A stretch of 64,000 nucleotides of DNA, from positions 27,562,120 through 27,626,119 of the forward strand of contig OZ026520.1 of the NCBI GenBank assembly GCA_964019695.1, read 5' to 3'. This document shows, piece by piece, positions 1 through 10,264 of this stretch (position 1 is the first letter of the stretch; the number at the start of each line of letters is the position of its first letter). The notes beneath the pieces are model-generated. The model did no database searches and was not told where the DNA came from. It saw only the letters and a list, made by a program, of their open reading frames with translations. The DNA comes from Loripinus fragilis. Lineage: Eukaryota; Mollusca; Bivalvia; Lucinida; Lucinidae. The position numbers and the translations under genes are program-made.

Positions 1-1032
1 GATGTTTCTCGCATAAATTTATGACAGGCTGAATTATACATTCTCTGAAAAGGTCCATAGCAACCGACATCAAGAGGTTGGAGAATGTGTGAGCAATTAG
101 CTGGTAAAATGAAGAGTATGATGTTTTGCTGCTTTGCCCATTCTACAAGATCCAGAGATATATGGGATTTATGACCATCCAAAATGATAAGAAGGTTGTT
201 GTTCACTATCTCGCTGGGGTAAGAACTTTGTAAGATGATGCTGCATGTAATATCTAAAAACATCTGTATTCACCCATCCTGAATCAGACATCATGCCGTC
301 AGCTCCTGGTGATGAATTCTTCATGAGGTCAGGAACAAACCGTTTTCCTGCGAAGACAAAGAAAGGAGGAACAGCTACACCACTTGCCGAGCCACACCCA
401 ATTATTGTAGTCGTCTATCCTTTCTGTGAAACTACTGATGGCGGATGAAAATCAGTGCCAGCAACAACAGCAGGTGGGGTATGATTTTGCATAACACCTT
501 TCTCATCAATTTTATAGATCAAGTGGGGTTTGTCCCTAAGGTTGTATTTGTCTAGAGTTATTTCAAGTTCCTGGAAGTATTCACATACTACAGATGCTGA
601 AGCTGATTTAGCTCTAACTTTCTCCAATCCTCTTGGTTTCAGTACCCGAAGCTGTGGCCAACGCTTAATAAACTTATTGAACCAGTTCAAAGTGAAGGGA
701 TTCTCCTTTGTCCGTTTCCCAAGTTGGATAGCATGATCTGTAGCAATGTCACACACCTCCTGTCTGATATACCCATAACCATATTTAGCCATGGCCTGTA
801 AATGAGACACTAATTTTTCTTCTTCTGAAAGAGAAAGGACAGGAATGCGACCAGTAGTCACAGTATCAATATTGATTCTGCCGATCACACGATCACGAAG
901 AGTTTGCTCAGGAACTAAGTAAACTTTGGCTGCTTTATAGACACTGAGATTGTCTTCTTTGACAGCTAAGTATGCCTTTGTAAGGGATGTTGGTGAGTAC
1001 TGCCTCCTTGAAACAACATGCTGAGGTATGGG
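1..1032 (-). pseudogene. pogo/Tigger-like DDE transposase, decayed, runs off the left edge
   Basis: Read from 1032 downwards, the minus strand encodes a pipsqueak-type helix-turn-helix (about 900-1000), then a CENP-B-like DNA-binding region, then the start of a DDE_1 catalytic domain (YKIDEKG near 460-490). An in-frame TAG lies at about 409-411. The frame then continues through GVAVPPFFVFAGKR-like sequence, and after a further frameshift near 195-200 the LDGHKSH and ILQPLDVG motifs typical of this superfamily appear, running off the window at base 1. The open stretch with no stop is 415-888. A splice-acceptor-like TTTAATTTCAG precedes the coding part at 1033. In family terms this is a cut-and-paste transposase that binds its element's TIRs. 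The stop and frameshift say this copy is dead. It could be a domesticated jerky-like gene, but the lesions argue against that. Confidence 0.8.
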
Positions 1033-1040
1033 CTGAAATT

Positions 1041-2225
1041 AAAAGAGAGGAATCATAACTTACCCTGGAAAAAAGAAGGAAACAGTATACTCACCTTAAA
1101 TCTGTGTAACCAATCAAAACAAAGAAATATACTCACTTTATATTTCTTAGGAAAACAAACATGCCACTATGTTAACTTTCTATGGTAAGTACAATGTATA
1201 TCAATAATAGTGAAAAGGGTGTCCTTTAAATGGGCCTATATAGCATACAACACTCAGAATATGGTTGCTTGAGCTGTCTTTACACATTTAACTAGGTGAT
1301 ATTCGATTGCAAACTAATTGAAATTATTTAGAAAACTGCTAAAATATCTAGTCAATTAAAACGGAAAATTAAATTTGCTTGGCCTTAAAATTACAGCCTC
1401 GCTTTCATATCCGGCATTGGAAAGGTCACATCGTCTGCTCTGTAAACAAACAAAACTGGTGCATTACTTTGGAGCTTTATAGCGGGAATTTTTTCACGTG
1501 CTATCAAAAGGGAATAGTAAATTATCATTATTTTAGAGAGGTGAGTAGTAAATTTATTCTGGCTTACCTGTTTGAAGCGCATTTTGGTTGAACCTTCTTG
1601 AACTCAATGTAAACAAATCGCTGTCACTTTTTGACGTTACTGGCACGCGCAAAACTGACACGCGAGGCGGGAGGTCACGAGAATAATGGAAGCCACGAAC
1701 TTGGAATTCCCACGATGTTAAGATGCTCGACGATAACATTAAACATTTTTGTATGCTACAAATGCTTTGCCTGCACAACAACAAGAAAACATTTTGGGAT
1801 TTGATATGGAACATTTTGGTCTCACAAGTTTGGCTTCCAAAGAATAACACCAGAAAGCACTACAGCAACGTTACTCGACTGTGAAAGCACAGGTTTAGAT
1901 AAACCAAGAAATATTATTAAAAAAGATATATATGACGAAGTGACAGAAGACATTTTGATATGAGTAACGTGAGAATTTTCGAAGAAATTGAGAAGAAAAA
2001 AATGGGGGATGTTTATACATTGTTATGTCTTCGGTCCGCTGAGCTCAGTAAAGCGTTTGCTTCAGGAACCTATGCTATTTCAATATACCTGTAGTGGTGC
2101 TTCAAGGGTTACAGGAGTGCTGCAATCTCACGAAAACTCGAGTCAGAACGAAAAAAAATGCCCTGTGCCCAAATGCTGCATATTTAAATAGCTAGGGTCA
2201 TACATGCCTGTTGCAAAAAATCTAA
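1041..2225. other. no recognisable gene or repeat
   Basis: AT-rich sequence with only short chance reading frames (98 codons or fewer) lacking recognisable motifs. Nothing in it matches the repeat families seen elsewhere in the window. Confidence 0.5.
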
Positions 2226-2259
2226 ATCAGTAGTTGAATTTAGTTGACCGTAACCTACA

Positions 2260-2350
2260 AACATGGGCGGATCCAGAGGAGGGGGCAGGGGTCCGGACCC
2301 TCCCCCCCCCCCCCCCCTGAAAAATCACATAAATAGGGTTTCTTAGCAGT
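2260..2350 (+). repeat. poly-C dispersed repeat fragment, copy 1
   Basis: Begins GGCGGATCCAGAGG, passes through a run of about 15 C and continues TGAAAAATCACA. The same arrangement recurs at 3763-3850 and, reversed, at 25490-25570. This indicates a dispersed repeat family, not a unique low-complexity run. Confidence 0.6.
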
Positions 2351-2579
2351 ATAGCAATTTCTCGCGTTTTAACTATCATGAAAAACATATTTAGAACTGA
2401 TGAAAAAGTGCAAAAAAAAAAAAACAACAAAAAACGTACCATACTACTAAATCTCTGCGATAGATAAATAACCATTTCATGGCATGTACTTTCTTCCATA
2501 CAGAGATCAAGTCAGCTTTTTAGGTCAACAGTGAAATTATAAGACTTCGTCTAAAATAAATTCAGCGTAAAATTGTAAA

Positions 2580-2695
2580 ATATTTTCTTACCCATCAATT
2601 TTAACATATGTTTTGGGTGCTCAAAAGAACTGTCTTATTGAGACGGTTCTTTTGAGTACCCACATCATATGTTTTGGTTGAGAAATAAGAAAATT
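2580..2695. repeat. short inverted-repeat (hairpin) element
   Basis: The inner arms GGGTGCTCAAAAGAACTGTCT (2615 onward) and its near-complement ending at 2661 form a stem of about 21 bp with two mismatches and a tiny loop. Weaker complementarity extends outward through CATATGTTTT to TTTTCTTA. It looks like a small MITE. Its superfamily cannot be assigned. Confidence 0.55.
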
Positions 2696-2754
2696 AGATT
2701 TTCGTAGATAAATTCTACATGGGTATATATGAGTACTGATATGTTATTAAAATT

Positions 2755-2992
2755 GAGCCAGTGCATGAGATTTCCAACAATGTGGTATGTGCGACCAGCA
2801 AAGCCTCAGATCAGCCTGCGCATACGCACAGTCTGATCAGAGCCTTTGCTAGTCGCTAGTGTATTCTATGATTGTTAAGCTACTGACTTAACACCATTTG
2901 GAGTGTCTAAGCTTAAAAGTAGGCTGCAGAGGCTCATCTTGAGTCTACAGATGTTAAAATGCCACATTGTTGGAAATGTCATGCACTGGCTC
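2755..2992. mobile_element. MITE family A (GAGCC ends), copy 1
   Basis: About 238 bp with ~31-bp terminal inverted repeats: GAGCCAGTGCATGAGATTTC at the left and its complement ending at 2992. An internal dyad CAGCCTGCGCATACGC is present. Three further copies lie at 9428, 9832 and 13687. It has no coding capacity. It is a non-autonomous DNA element and its autonomous partner is not visible here. Confidence 0.85.
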
Positions 2993-3269
2993 AAATGTTT
3001 CAGTAATAATCACGACGACGAACATGTTCTAGAGACAACCGATCTACCAGATCATCTTGTAACAAAAGTCGGTGGCAATGTTCTATTTGAGCATGAGTGC
3101 CCGTTGGTAAGTACTAGATATTCAATGTACGAGCTAGTTCGTGAGATTTTGAAACATAGCATATACGAGCAAGAAGTCTAAGGCGAGACTTAGCATTCAC
3201 TGCTCGTACACACAAAGAGGTAATATATATATTTACGCCTTAAATGAATATTTAGTATATTGCAACCGT

Positions 3270-3637
3270 TCATCGCCTCGTTACCGACACAAAATTTAAC
3301 TGCGTCTTGTTTCCTCCATTGGATGTCCGTGTTCACACTGGCTATTCCGCTTTTCCGTTTTGCACTCCAACAAAACTGTTAATACGATTAAATATTAAAT
3401 GCAAAATCGTTTTATCTCCTTAATTATAAATAATTTCTATACATTAGTTATTTATATTAAAATGTAAATATAAGCAGTAAATTCTATTTTTGGAAGGTTC
3501 ATAGAATCATGAATACTTCGGGTCTCTTGCGAAGTTAATGTGAAGCCCGAAGGGCATCACTTACTTTGCAAGAGGCCCGAAGTATTCATGATTCCATGAT
3601 TCCATGAACCGTCCAAAAATCGAATTCATTTCTTAAA
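3270..3637. mobile_element. palindromic element family B, copy 1 with flank
   Basis: 3475-3637 folds into a long hairpin. The left arm contains ATGAATACTTCGGGTCTC, the right arm contains the complement, and the ends are AATTCRATTTTTGGA. The preceding ~200 bp (3270-3474) match, in inverse orientation, the flank of copy 3 (60395-60620), so the family unit is larger than the hairpin. Other copies lie at 15578 and 60233. Confidence 0.75.
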
Positions 3638-3762
3638 TGTCTGTCCAAAAGTTAGGCGTCGAATCCTACTAGATATACGCGCATGCATGTATTAAGAATG
3701 ACTCTAGGAATACGAGATGAGTAAAACAATGCCATGAGCTGTCCCATATGATGTCATCCATG

Positions 3763-3850
3763 TGCGGATCCAGAGGGGGCGGACAGGGGATCGGGACCCC
3801 CCCCCCTGAAAAATCACAAAATGTAGGGTTAACTTTCTTATCAATACTGG
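3763..3850 (+). repeat. poly-C dispersed repeat fragment, copy 2
   Basis: GCGGATCCAGAGGGGG, a C run, then TGAAAAATCACA and TAGGGTTAACTTTC. It is collinear with the copy at 2260-2350. Confidence 0.6.
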
Positions 3851-4939
3851 TCCGGATCTCCTTTAAAACCTACCAAGCCAGCATTCAATGTTTGGCCACC
3901 ATCTATCCAGCGAAACGTCATTTAATTTTTTTAAATATTTTTTTTTCTACTTTCTGGAAAATTACAGTAGGAGAGTTCGTAAATCGACTAATAAAAATAT
4001 TCTGGCCTAAGAGATCGGTATGTGAAAGTAAAAGTAGAGGCAGACAAAATCACAATGGTGATGAGGATACGATGACCCTTACACTTACAATACCGCCCGC
4101 GTATTTGTCCTGCGAATTCGCGTTTCATGTGCGTTTCCAACGCATTGTACGTGCGTTGAGTTTAAATTGCGTATGAAACGCGAATCAACGTTTTTCCAAA
4201 CTCATGAATATTCATTAGCAGCCCTCTAACGCGTTTCAACGATAAAATATGCTTTTCTTCCTCTAGCCAATCAAATCGTTTTGTTACAACGCAGTAATGC
4301 GTTAACCAATCAAAATTGAGTTGACCTTGCTCAATGTTTACATTGTTATTCACGGTTTAACTTTGCTTTGAATATTTCTGATAAGACTTGTCTTGCAAAT
4401 CTCAATTCCCGTTTCCTTTGGGGTTTTAAAGCCCAGTTTCAATCAAATATCTCACTCCATTCATTGATCAATATTTTGAGCCGACTATGACGACTTTTCA
4501 GCGGAAAAATGAATGGAGTTACTCAAGGCCGAAAAATGAATATATAACAGTAACATCACATCGAAATTCATCAGATATAATATATCTATAACTAGTCTCT
4601 TTTAGTGCCCAATGTAAAAATATTTTTCTTAAAACAACGACATGAAGCAAATGAATTGAACAAATGTCGCACTGCATTCAATTTTGTTTCATGGGATTCG
4701 CATCAAACAATTTCAAACTTTCAGATTGCAATGGGTCAACTGAGATTAGATGCAAACTCTCCTTGTTAAGTAAAATAATCGAGTCAAACTCACTTGTTGA
4801 CATTCTAATTGAATAGACCTCTCTCAAAAGAAAAAAAGTAAAACCCCTAAGCAAAAGCAATTGCATGTGCCCAGGCTTCGCCTGATCAGTCCTAAAATAA
4901 AAGTAGAGCAGTATATCCAGTTCAGCCCATCTAACCTGC

Positions 4940-6535
4940 TCAGGAGGTAGAAACTGACACCGCTTAAACAACCTGCACCGCTGCTCGACAGTGCCAAGGA
5001 GGTAGGTTCAGATCCCATTTAAACAGCCTGCACCACTGCACCACAATGCCGGGGAGGTAGGTTCTGACACCGCTTAAACAGCCTGCACCCTTGCAACACA
5101 GTGCCCCACAGGTTGGTTCCAACACTGCTTCAACAGCCTGCACCTCTGCATCACAGTGCCGGCAGGTAGGTTCTGACATCGCTTAAACAGCTGCACCCAT
5201 GCAGCACAGTGCCAGCAAATAGGTTGCAACACTGCTTAAACAGCTGCAGCACAGTGCCTGGCAGGTAGGTTCCAAAACCGCTTAAACAGCTGCACCCCTG
5301 CAACACAGTGCCAGCAGATAGGTTGGGACACTGCTTAAACAGCTGCATCCCTGCAACACAGTGCCGGCAGATAGCTTGTAACACTGCTTAAACAGCTGCA
5401 CCCCTGCAACACAGTGCCGGCAGATAGGTTTCGACACCGCTTAAACAGCTGCACCTCTGCAACACAGTGCCGGCAGATAGGTTTCGACACTGCTTAAACA
5501 GCTGCACCCCTGCAACACAGTGCCTGCAGATAGGTTTCAACACCACTTAAACAGCTGCACCCCTGCAACACAGTTTGGGCAGATAGGTTTCGACACAGCT
5601 TAAACAGCTGCATCTCTGCAACACAGTGCCGGCAGATAGGTTTCGACACCTCTTAAACAGCTGCACCTCTGCAACACAGTCCTGGCAGATAGGTTTTGAC
5701 ACCACTTAAACAGCTGCAGCACAGTGCCGGCAGGTAGGTTTTAACACCACTTAAACAGCTGCACCCCTGCAACACAGCGCTGGCAGATAGGTTTCGACAC
5801 CACTTAAACAGCTGCACCCCTGCAACACAGTGGGGGCAGATAGGTTTCAACACCGCTTAAACAGCTGCACCCCTGCACCACAGTGCTGGCAGGTAGGTTT
5901 CGACAATGCTTAAACAGCTGCACCTCTGCAACACAGTGCCGGGAGATAGGTTTCAACACCACTTAAGCAGCTGCACCTCTGCAACACAGTGCTGGGAGAT
6001 AGGTTTCATCACCACTTAAACAGCTGCACCTCTGCAACACAGTGCTAGCAGATAGGTTGCGCCACTGCTTAAACAGCTGCATCCCTGTGGCACAGTGCCC
6101 GGCAGATAGGTTGCGACACCGCTTAAACAGCTGTACCCCTGCAACACAATGCCGGCAGATAGGTTTCAATACGGCTTAAACAGCTGCACCCCTGCAACAC
6201 AGTGCCTGCAGATAGGTTCGACACCACTTAAACAGCTGCACCCCTGCAGCACAGTGACGGCAGATAGGTTTCGACACTGCTTAAACAGCTGCACCCCTGC
6301 AACACAGTCCCGGCAGATAGGTTTCGACACCACTTAAACAGCTGCACCCCTGCAGTACAGTGAAGGCAGATAGGTTGGGCACCCCTGCAGCACAGTGCCC
6401 AGCGGTTAGGTTGTGACACTGCTTAAACAGCTGCTTCTGCAACACAGTGCAGGCAGATAGGTTGTGTCACCACTTAAACAGCTGCACCCCTGCAGCACAG
6501 TGTCCTGCAGATAGGTTCCGACACTGTTTAAACAG

Positions 6536-6537
<2 letters not shown>
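4940..6537. repeat. ~54-bp minisatellite, about 29 copies
   Basis: Tandem units near 53-58 bp with the consensus elements GCTTAAACAGCTGCACC, CTGCAACACAGTGCC and GGCAGATAGGTTTCGA. The units are degenerate by substitution and small indels. The earliest units carry CAGCCTGC where later ones carry CAGCTGC. The open frames through it (about 60-80 codons, Leu/Cys-rich) are by-products of the repeat. It is not a CRISPR array, because there are no unique spacers. Confidence 0.95.

Positions 6538-6580
<43 letters not shown>
6538..6580. repeat. (CT)n microsatellite
   Basis: About 20 CT dinucleotides directly abutting the end of the minisatellite inside the TIR element. Confidence 0.95.
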
Positions 6581-6582
<2 letters not shown>

Positions 6583-7154
6583 CACAGTGCTTTCTGTGAG
6601 GCTTGGACCCGGAGCCTCATCAACTGAAGACCCAAATTTAATCGAGCCAGTAAGAAGAGATATGGTTGGACTAAACACGATGAACTGGTCCACATATTTG
6701 AATTGCAACCGATGTTAAACAAATGTCATTGGATGTGAAGTCAGCTGACATGAAATATCTCGCAACGATGGCCATAAATGAGTGAGTGCCATTGACGCAA
6801 AATAGAAAAAAAGAAACGATAAACAAAGCATTTTGTGGGATAATGTTTTCGCTGTTTTCTTGGTTTCAATAATAAAATTGTCATTGATTTACATGTAACA
6901 TGTGTGGCAACGCAATTGAACCTTTTTGATTGGCTGTTCAACAATGCGTTTCAACGTGAATTGTACGTTGAACTGCGTTGCTATACTTGAGTTATTGATT
7001 GGTTAACAGGTTAATGCGTTGCACTGCAGTTCAACGCGTATCGAAAGTGGGATTTGATTGGATTTCCGAAATTCGCGTTGGAAAACTTATGCGTATTACG
7101 TGCGTTTTCAATGCGTTTTCAACGCGAATTCGACAAGGACAAATAGATGGGCGG

Positions 7155-7480
7155 TAGTGTAGTAGTAGATAAAAAATATTCAGGGACAGAAATGCATCAT
7201 TTTATAGGACTTTTGACTGTAAGTCCCTTAAATAAAAAATTGACCACTCCAAATTTTTGCATCAGTATGTATGAGACAATTCATCAGAATGAAAAGGGTT
7301 GATTATGGCGAAAACAACCGTTTGTGAAAGACATAGTATTTTTACATAATTTTATGGACTTTGCTGATGGTGTGGCCAAAATGCATAATGGTGTGGTAAA
7401 AATGTAGACCCTGTAGAGAAACCTGGATTTACACAACTGAATTTAGCAGATTAGCTTGAGAGTCGCTAATCATGTCTCTT
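7155..7480. other. no recognisable feature
   Basis: AT-rich spacer between two inverted-repeat elements. I see no motif or gene. Confidence 0.5.
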
Positions 7481-7956
7481 TGGCCCATTATCAAGGTGAC
7501 CAATCACGTGGTCAGCATGGTTGGGTTCGCGGATTTCCTGAACCAGTCAAATCATTCATAACTTTCGTAATACTTAGTAAAATATCATGCGGTAAAATGC
7601 GAAAACTCCCTCATATTTTTCTGCACAAGACTATGTCAAAGTCTCTCCTCGGTTTGCTGTAGTATCCCAGATTACCACGACCAACTGAAGAAAAAACGGA
7701 AAATTCTCCGCGATTGGGTACACACTTCAGTTGGCCGAAGTAATCTGGAAAACTGCAGCGAACCCATGAGAAACTTTTACACGGTGTTGTGCAGAAAAAT
7801 ATGAGGTTTTTTGCACTTTACCTCATGAGATTCGACTTAGTATAACGAAAGTTGTGAACGATTTTCCTTACCTGTGATGTCCGATTACTGGTTCGTAAAG
7901 TCCGTAAACCTAATCAGGCAGGCCACGTGATTGGCCACCATGATTATGGCATGGGC
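7481..7956. mobile_element. fold-back element, ~476 bp
   Basis: The left half (CCCATTATCAAGG, CCAATCACGTGG, CATATTTTTCTGCACAA) is mirrored by the right half (TTGTGCAGAAAAATATGAGG, CCACGTGATTGG, ATGGGCTG). The centre contains the near-complements AGATTACCACGACCAACTG and CAGTTGGCCGAAGTAATCT. The whole sequence is thus one imperfect hairpin. It is non-coding and MITE-like. Confidence 0.75.
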
Positions 7957-8161
7957 TGTGTAAATCTATTTGAAGTATAAAAAAAGGACTTTATTCATGG
8001 TGTGTGTCATACGTGAATGTCATTGTGTAAATGTAGATGACACAGACTAAGTAACAGTATTGTGTCACTAGCAAAGGTCATACCCTTTTTGCAAATGAGC
8101 AAACTAAGCAATTTGGTTAAACCACTTAATTCGTCTTGTACCAATGTTGGCTAATGCTTAT

Positions 8162-9260
8162 TTCACACCAACGGCGCTTTGATGGCGCTTTAAAGCGGCG
8201 TGCAAAGCGGCACCAAAGCGTAACAAAGCTTGATTAAAGCGGCAGGGTCGTAATAGATCGTGGGAATGCATGGAGTAAAGCGGGACATACGGCAAGAGCG
8301 CCAAATTTTTTTGAACTGTTTAAAAATTTTGGGCGCTCTGTCACGATTTGATTAAAGCGCCAAGAGCGTATCAAAGCTTAACAAAGCGTAACAAAGCTCA
8401 GCAAAGCTTGACTCAAAGCGTAGGAAAGCTTAACAGAGCTTGGTTCAAAGCGGGGACCCCAGTCTTCACGGTCTGTCACCACTTGACACGCTTCGTTAAG
8501 ATGTCTCAAGATTTGCTACGATCTGGCATGAAGATCTGACACGAGGTCAGACGCTTTCATCAAGATCTGACATGCTTTGTTACGCTTTCATGAAGGACTC
8601 GCACGCTTTCACTCGAATTGAGACGCTTTGATCGAGGATTGACACGTTTTGTTAGGCTTTGTTACGCTTGGCAAGCTTCCTCACGCTCTTTCACGCTCTC
8701 CTCCGCCTCAAGGGCTAGGATGTAGTTATAGAGCAGGGAGACAAACATCATGTCTTCTTCAGATAGATCATGCTCTGGTACATCTGGAATTTCTGGATCT
8801 TGTTGCTCTGCTATCGTGTTCTGGAATCAAAGATGCAATGATTTTGTGGATCTGCTGCATCTTTATTGATAGCTCTGGGTCAAAAGCGGCATGAAATCGG
8901 CGATCTCGACATTTTCCAATGCGTAACAGAGCGTAACAATGCACAACAGAGCTTGATAATCGTATCAGAGTCTGATTTAAAGCGCCAAAATCGCACCAAA
9001 GCGTAATAAAGCGTAATAAAGCTTATCAAAGCTTATCAAAGCGTGATTTCAAGCGTAACATAGCCTAATCAAAGTGGGATCAAATCGTGAGGAAACGTAA
9101 CAAGTCGGGCAATAATTCGTCCCCCAATTCGTATCAGAGCGTATCAGAGCTTATCAGAGCGTAACAATACTTAGGAGATCGTGATATTTTTGGAAAAGTA
9201 AACAAAAATGACGGCGCTTTGTTCGCTGATTTAAAGCGCGGCGTTCGCCGTTGGTGTGAA
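8162..9260. mobile_element. fold-back element with phased ~10-bp AAGCG subterminal repeats
   Basis: The termini TTCACACCAACGGCG and CGCCGTTGGTGTGAA are exact complements. Inside, both arms consist of many short units (AAAGCGTAAC, AAAGCTTAAC and variants) spaced about 10-11 bp apart, in opposite orientation in parts of the element. Dense subterminal repeats of this kind are transposase-binding arrays in several DNA transposon families. That role is inferred here. A small non-repeat core (about 8665-8930) separates the arms. Confidence 0.75.
8663..8836 (-). pseudogene. gene-like exon fragment inside the fold-back element
   Basis: On the minus strand, a 57-codon frame runs from a splice-acceptor-like TTTGATTCCAG to a TAA, between the two repeat arms. 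Its protein is acidic and non-repetitive, with the segment PEHDLSEEDMMFVSLLYNYI, unlike the surrounding repeats. I do not recognise it confidently. It could be the first coding exon of a Harbinger-type protein or a captured host exon. It is too short for a firm call. Confidence 0.3.
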
Positions 9261-9309
9261 CCAGATATAATGGGTAATCATCAGAAAAATAAATGTCCGT
9301 GTCTTAGAA

Positions 9310-9420
9310 TATGGGCCTCGTCACTTAAAACCCTGTCTTTGGTCTTCCCGACCAATTCAGATACAAATTCAGACGCAAACCAGTCTGCTCAATTACAGGT
9401 GCTGGCTGGAACATTGAATA
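9310..9420. repeat. short dispersed repeat fragment (CCTGTCTTTGG type)
   Basis: Resembles 34617-34700 and 61990-62080 through ACCTGTCTTTGG, a run of CC/GACCA motifs and AAACCAGTC. It is a small repeat remnant and its family is unknown. Confidence 0.4.
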
Positions 9421-9427
9421 TATATAT

Positions 9428-9673
9428 GAGCCGCGACATGAGATTTCTAACAATGTGGTATGTGCGACCAGCAAAGCCTCAGATCAGCCTGCGCATACGC
9501 GCAGTCTGATTAGAGCCTTTGCTAGTCGCTTGAACATGTTGAATATTCTATGGGTGTTAAACTACTGACTGAACACCATTTGGAGCTTCTAAGATGAAAA
9601 GGAGGTTGCCCAGGCTCGGCCGAGTCAACACTTGTCAAAATATCATATTGTTGAAAATCACATGTCGCGGCTC
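9428..9673. mobile_element. MITE family A, copy 2
   Basis: TIRs GAGCCGCGACATGAGATTTC and its complement ending CGCGGCTC at 9673. It has the same internal CAGCCTGCGCATACGC dyad and TTAACACCATTTGGAG-like core as copy 1. Confidence 0.85.
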
Positions 9674-9831
9674 ATATGGAGTGAGCTTGACTTCTGTACT
9701 ATTCAGATAGTGAATAACAAAGGCGCTGATCAGACTGCTTAGATGCGCAGGCTGGCCTGAGTCTTTGTCTCTTGCAATGCATGCAAAAAAGTTACGGTTT
9801 CTCGCTTCGAAAACCAAATGATAACTAAAAT

Positions 9832-10068
9832 GAGCCGCGACATGTGATTTCCAACAATGTGGTATTTTGACATGTGTAGACTCAGAAGAGCCTGTGCAGC
9901 CTCCTCTTAAGCTTGGATACTCCAAATGATGTTTAGTCAGTAGCTTAACAATCATAGAATACTCATGAGACTAGCAAAGGCTCTGATCAGACTGCGCGTA
10001 TGCGCAGGCTGATCTGAGGCTTTGCTGGTCGCACATACCACATTGTTGGAAATCTCATGCACTGGCTC
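9832..10068. mobile_element. MITE family A, copy 3 (inverse orientation)
   Basis: GAGCCGCGACATGTGATTTC at the left and the complement ending ACTGGCTC at 10068. The core is in the opposite orientation to copies 1 and 2, and lies only about 160 bp from copy 2. Between copies 2 and 3, at 9711-9780, sits an extra hairpin-like relative (AACAAAGGCGCTGATCAGAC). Confidence 0.85.
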
Positions 10069-10264
10069 TTTAAATATAACTAAAATAGTTTTTATTGGAA
10101 ATAGGTCTGGCCTTTAGCAGACTACCCTGTGAAGGAAATAAATGAAGAGTCGGCGAAACTAATTAAGAAACACAGTTCAAAATGGCCCAATGAACTGATC
10201 CGGAAACAGGTATGTTAGTATGTAAATCTAATTGAAATTGGCCCCAGATGTATATCGTTATTTT

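Larger units (their letters stand above)
4093..7154. mobile_element. 3.06-kb TIR DNA element carrying a minisatellite
   Basis: The left end (CCGCCCGCGTATTTGTCC then TGCGAATTCGCG) is matched in inverted orientation by the right end (GACAAGGACAAATAGATGGG at about 7132-7150). The inverted similarity extends about 250 bp inward on each side and is studded with ACGCGTTTCAACGCG-type subterminal motifs. A TA dinucleotide abuts both ends. No transposase is visible. The interior is mostly a ~54-bp minisatellite. It is a non-autonomous cut-and-paste element; the superfamily is not determined. Confidence 0.75.

Noticed and set aside
4940..6537. CRISPR array (regular ~54-bp repeats)
   Set aside because: The units are fully tandem with no unique spacers, and the setting is eukaryotic. 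It is a minisatellite.
4091..7156. One long LTR retrotransposon between the 4.09- and 7.15-kb ends
   Set aside because: The end similarity is inverted, not direct, and there is no primer-binding site or pol-like frame inside.
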